From the NCBI GenBank assembly GCA_016782865.1, contig JADHXR010000080.1, forward strand, positions 1-35,324: 35,324 nucleotides of DNA, read 5' to 3'. Below the pieces are notes generated by a model that had not been told where the DNA came from, did not search any database, and saw only the letters and a program-made list of their open reading frames with translations. The stretch is from Phycisphaerae bacterium (lineage in GTDB: Bacteria > Planctomycetota > Phycisphaerae > Sedimentisphaerales > Anaerobacaceae). The translations under genes were made by a program, and so were the position numbers. Shown here piece after piece: positions 33,916 through 35,324 of this stretch. The stretch's first letter is position 1. Every line of letters begins with the position of its first letter.

Positions 33916-33957
33916 TATAGCGTTCAGCGTAAAGCGTTTAGCGTACAGGGTGGAGCA
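33916..33957 (+). repeat. Period-7 array D1 (unit NNNAGCG)
   Basis: Six 7-nt registers read TATAGCG, TTCAGCG, TAAAGCG, TTTAGCG, TACAGGG, TGGAGCA. The array lies 2 nt upstream of the - strand pabC-like ATG. It is the inverse partner of array D2 (34064-34098), about 106 nt away. Confidence 0.85.
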
Positions 33958-34059
33958 TTGTGTATAGCATACTCCCTACCTCTTTCAGCAACCTATATAT
34001 TTCCAAAGCCAACTCATAGCTCTTTTGCCAGACTGTGAGGTCTTTGAAAGACTGTGTTT

Positions 34060-35324
34060 TCATAACTCTACGCTATCCGCTACACGCTGTACGCTGTTTA
34101 TCCCTGCTATCAGTGCTCTTGCCTTCGTGATGGTCTCTTGCCATTCGGCCTGCGGGTCGGAATCTGCAACTATGCCGCCTCCCGCTTGTGCGAAGGCCTT
34201 TCGACCGGCGATGATAATCGTTCGTATGGCAATATTCAAGCACACATTGCCGTCAATGCCAATATAGCCTATGCTGCCGGTGTAAGGCCCTCGGGCGGTC
34301 GGCTCGGTCTCGTCGATGATCTCCATTGAGCGGATTTTTGGGGCGCCCGTGATCGAGCCGCCGGGGAACATTGCCTTTAGAACATCGCAGAACGTGATTT
34401 CTTCTCGGAGCTTGCCCGCGACGGTCGCCACGGCGTGAAAAACCGTCGGATAAGTCTCGATCGTTCTTGGCTGAACCACCGTCCTCGTCCCGGGTTTGCA
34501 GATTCTCGCCACGTCGTTGCGTTCCAGGTCAACGATCATGTTCAGCTCGGCCTGCTCCTTTTCGCTGGCGAGCAACTCATTGAAATTCTCGGCGTTGATT
34601 TGCCTTGCTCGCGAAGTTGTTTCCACCGGCTCGGTAATACGAGGTCGCGTGCCCTTTATCGGCTTGGTTCGGACGGCGCCGTCGGCAATCGTTATGAACA
34701 TCTCGGGCGATGCGCTGACGATGTGGAAACTACCGCCGTCGATGTATGCAGCGTGACCGCTTGGGTTGTAATGGTTTTGCCAGTGGAAGAGCCTGATTGG
34801 CAAAGCTGCGTAATCGCATTCGAATCGCTGCGAGAAGTTGATCTGATAAACCTCGCCATCGTAAATGTAGCGTCTTATCTTCTCGACGGTCCGCAGGTAG
34901 TAATCCTTGTCCATATTGCATCGAATTTGTGCGAAATCGATGTTGTCAAGATCGGCAGGGGCGGGGCGCGGCACGCGAACCTTCTGAGATTCCGCCAATA
35001 ACCGCTCCAGAGTGTCAAGTTTGCCTTCCACATCTTCGACATCGCCCGGCAGTTGCAGCGCGATCAGCCAGTGACTCTTCTCGATATGGTCAAAAGCAAT
35101 GAACCGGTCATAGAAGCAAAGCCGAATCAGCGGCGTTCCAACATCATCTACGGCATTCTCAGGCAGCTTTTCGATATATCTGCCAAGCTCATAGCTGAAA
35201 TACCCGATCCATCCGCCACAGAACATCCCCTGCAGGGGCCGGCCCGCGTGGTTATCCTGACGGTCTTCGAGTTTGTATTTAGCCAGAGCCTCTTGCAGCT
35301 TCTCGAACGGCCTTTTCTGCCCGG
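34060..35324 (-). CDS. pabB: Aminodeoxychorismate synthase component I (5' end beyond the window)
   Basis: PabB aminates chorismate to 4-amino-4-deoxychorismate for folate synthesis. The frame stays open to the right edge, so the start lies outside; about 420 codons are visible, covering part of the N-terminal domain (PLQGMFCGGWIGYFSYELG) and all of the chorismate-binding domain. PIKGTRPR carries the lysine that marks PabB rather than TrpE. DLERNDVARICKPGTV-like, GGSITGAPKIRSMEII and YTGSIGYIG motifs are also present. The visible C-terminal residues (NSVQRVADSVEL) are encoded by a period-7 repeat that reaches the stop codon. It heads the pabB-pabC-nif3-scpB unit. Confidence 0.95.
   Translation of the reverse strand, partial: GQKRPFEKLQEALAKYKLEDRQDNHAGRPLQGMFCGGWIGYFSYELGRYIEKLPENAVDDVGTPLIRLCFYDRFIAFDHIEKSHWLIALQLPGDVEDVEGKLDTLERLLAESQKVRVPRPAPADLDNIDFAQIRCNMDKDYYLRTVEKIRRYIYDGEVYQINFSQRFECDYAALPIRLFHWQNHYNPSGHAAYIDGGSFHIVSASPEMFITIADGAVRTKPIKGTRPRITEPVETTSRARQINAENFNELLASEKEQAELNMIVDLERNDVARICKPGTRTVVQPRTIETYPTVFHAVATVAGKLREEITFCDVLKAMFPGGSITGAPKIRSMEIIDETEPTARGPYTGSIGYIGIDGNVCLNIAIRTIIIAGRKAFAQAGGGIVADSDPQAEWQETITKARALIAGINSVQRVADSVEL
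34064..34098 (-). repeat. Period-7 array D2 (unit NNNAGCG on the - strand)
   Basis: On the - strand the 7-nt registers are AACAGCG, TACAGCG, TGTAGCG, GATAGCG, TAGAGTT. The array forms the last codons of pabB, next to its stop at 34060-34062. It is in the opposite orientation to D1 (33916-33957), so the two could pair. Confidence 0.85.

Overview
The window looks like a chromosomal segment of an uncultured Planctomycetota bacterium, most likely of the Phycisphaerae/Sedimentisphaerales kind. This is inferred from the gene mix: a DUF1573 lipoprotein, a tetraheme lipoprotein with a 5'-nucleotidase-like front half, a type II secretion system with an oversized secretin, SpoVG next to IspE, ferredoxin-dependent 2-oxoacid oxidoreductase genes suggesting anaerobic metabolism, a large GHMP sugar kinase, and a secreted alpha/beta-hydrolase of a type common in carbohydrate-degrading planctomycetes. 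No rRNA, tRNA, CRISPR array, phage or insertion sequence was seen. The window is almost entirely coding.

Layout. (1) 474-16691, + strand: a DUF1573 lipoprotein and a tetraheme lipoprotein lead into a type II secretion operon in the textbook order gspC-D-E-F-G-H-I-J-K-L-M. (2) 17116-17397, +: a lone FlgM-like anti-sigma factor. (3) 17499-21212, - strand: clpX, an orphan beta-class DNA methyltransferase, ispE and a zinc-ribbon-bearing spoVG, tightly packed. (4) 21380-24028, -: a four-subunit 2-oxoacid:ferredoxin oxidoreductase operon (delta-alpha-beta-gamma order) with a good promoter and an intrinsic terminator. (5) 24242-29776: an apparent sugar/amino-sugar block with nagA (-), a long galactokinase-family GHMP kinase (+), a class III aminotransferase (-) and a Gfo/Idh oxidoreductase (-). 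(6) 29946-31154, +: an exported esterase-like hydrolase. (7) 31175-35324, -: pabB (running off the right edge), a pabC-like class IV aminotransferase, a Nif3/YqfO-like protein and scpB.

How it works together: the T2SS would export folded hydrolases such as the esterase across the outer membrane. The nagA/kinase/aminotransferase/dehydrogenase block would process imported sugars. The oxidoreductase would feed acyl-CoA and reduced ferredoxin into energy metabolism. The pabB/pabC pair makes p-aminobenzoate for folate.

The most unusual structure is not a gene. Degenerate tandem arrays with an exact 7-nt period sit at gene seams at 9374-9488 (two inverted arms), 11181-11236, 24034-24075, and 33916-33957 with 34064-34098 (inverted pair). 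They fill the space between a stop codon and the next start, end 2-5 nt from start codons that lack a Shine-Dalgarno sequence, and in two places run into coding sequence. There one array supplies the leader peptide of GspH and another the C-terminus of PabB. Other notable items are the zinc ribbon inserted in SpoVG, the apparently dead metallophosphatase domain fused to a tetraheme domain, an N-terminally short NagA with a near-consensus promoter, and a GHMP kinase with an altered substrate signature.
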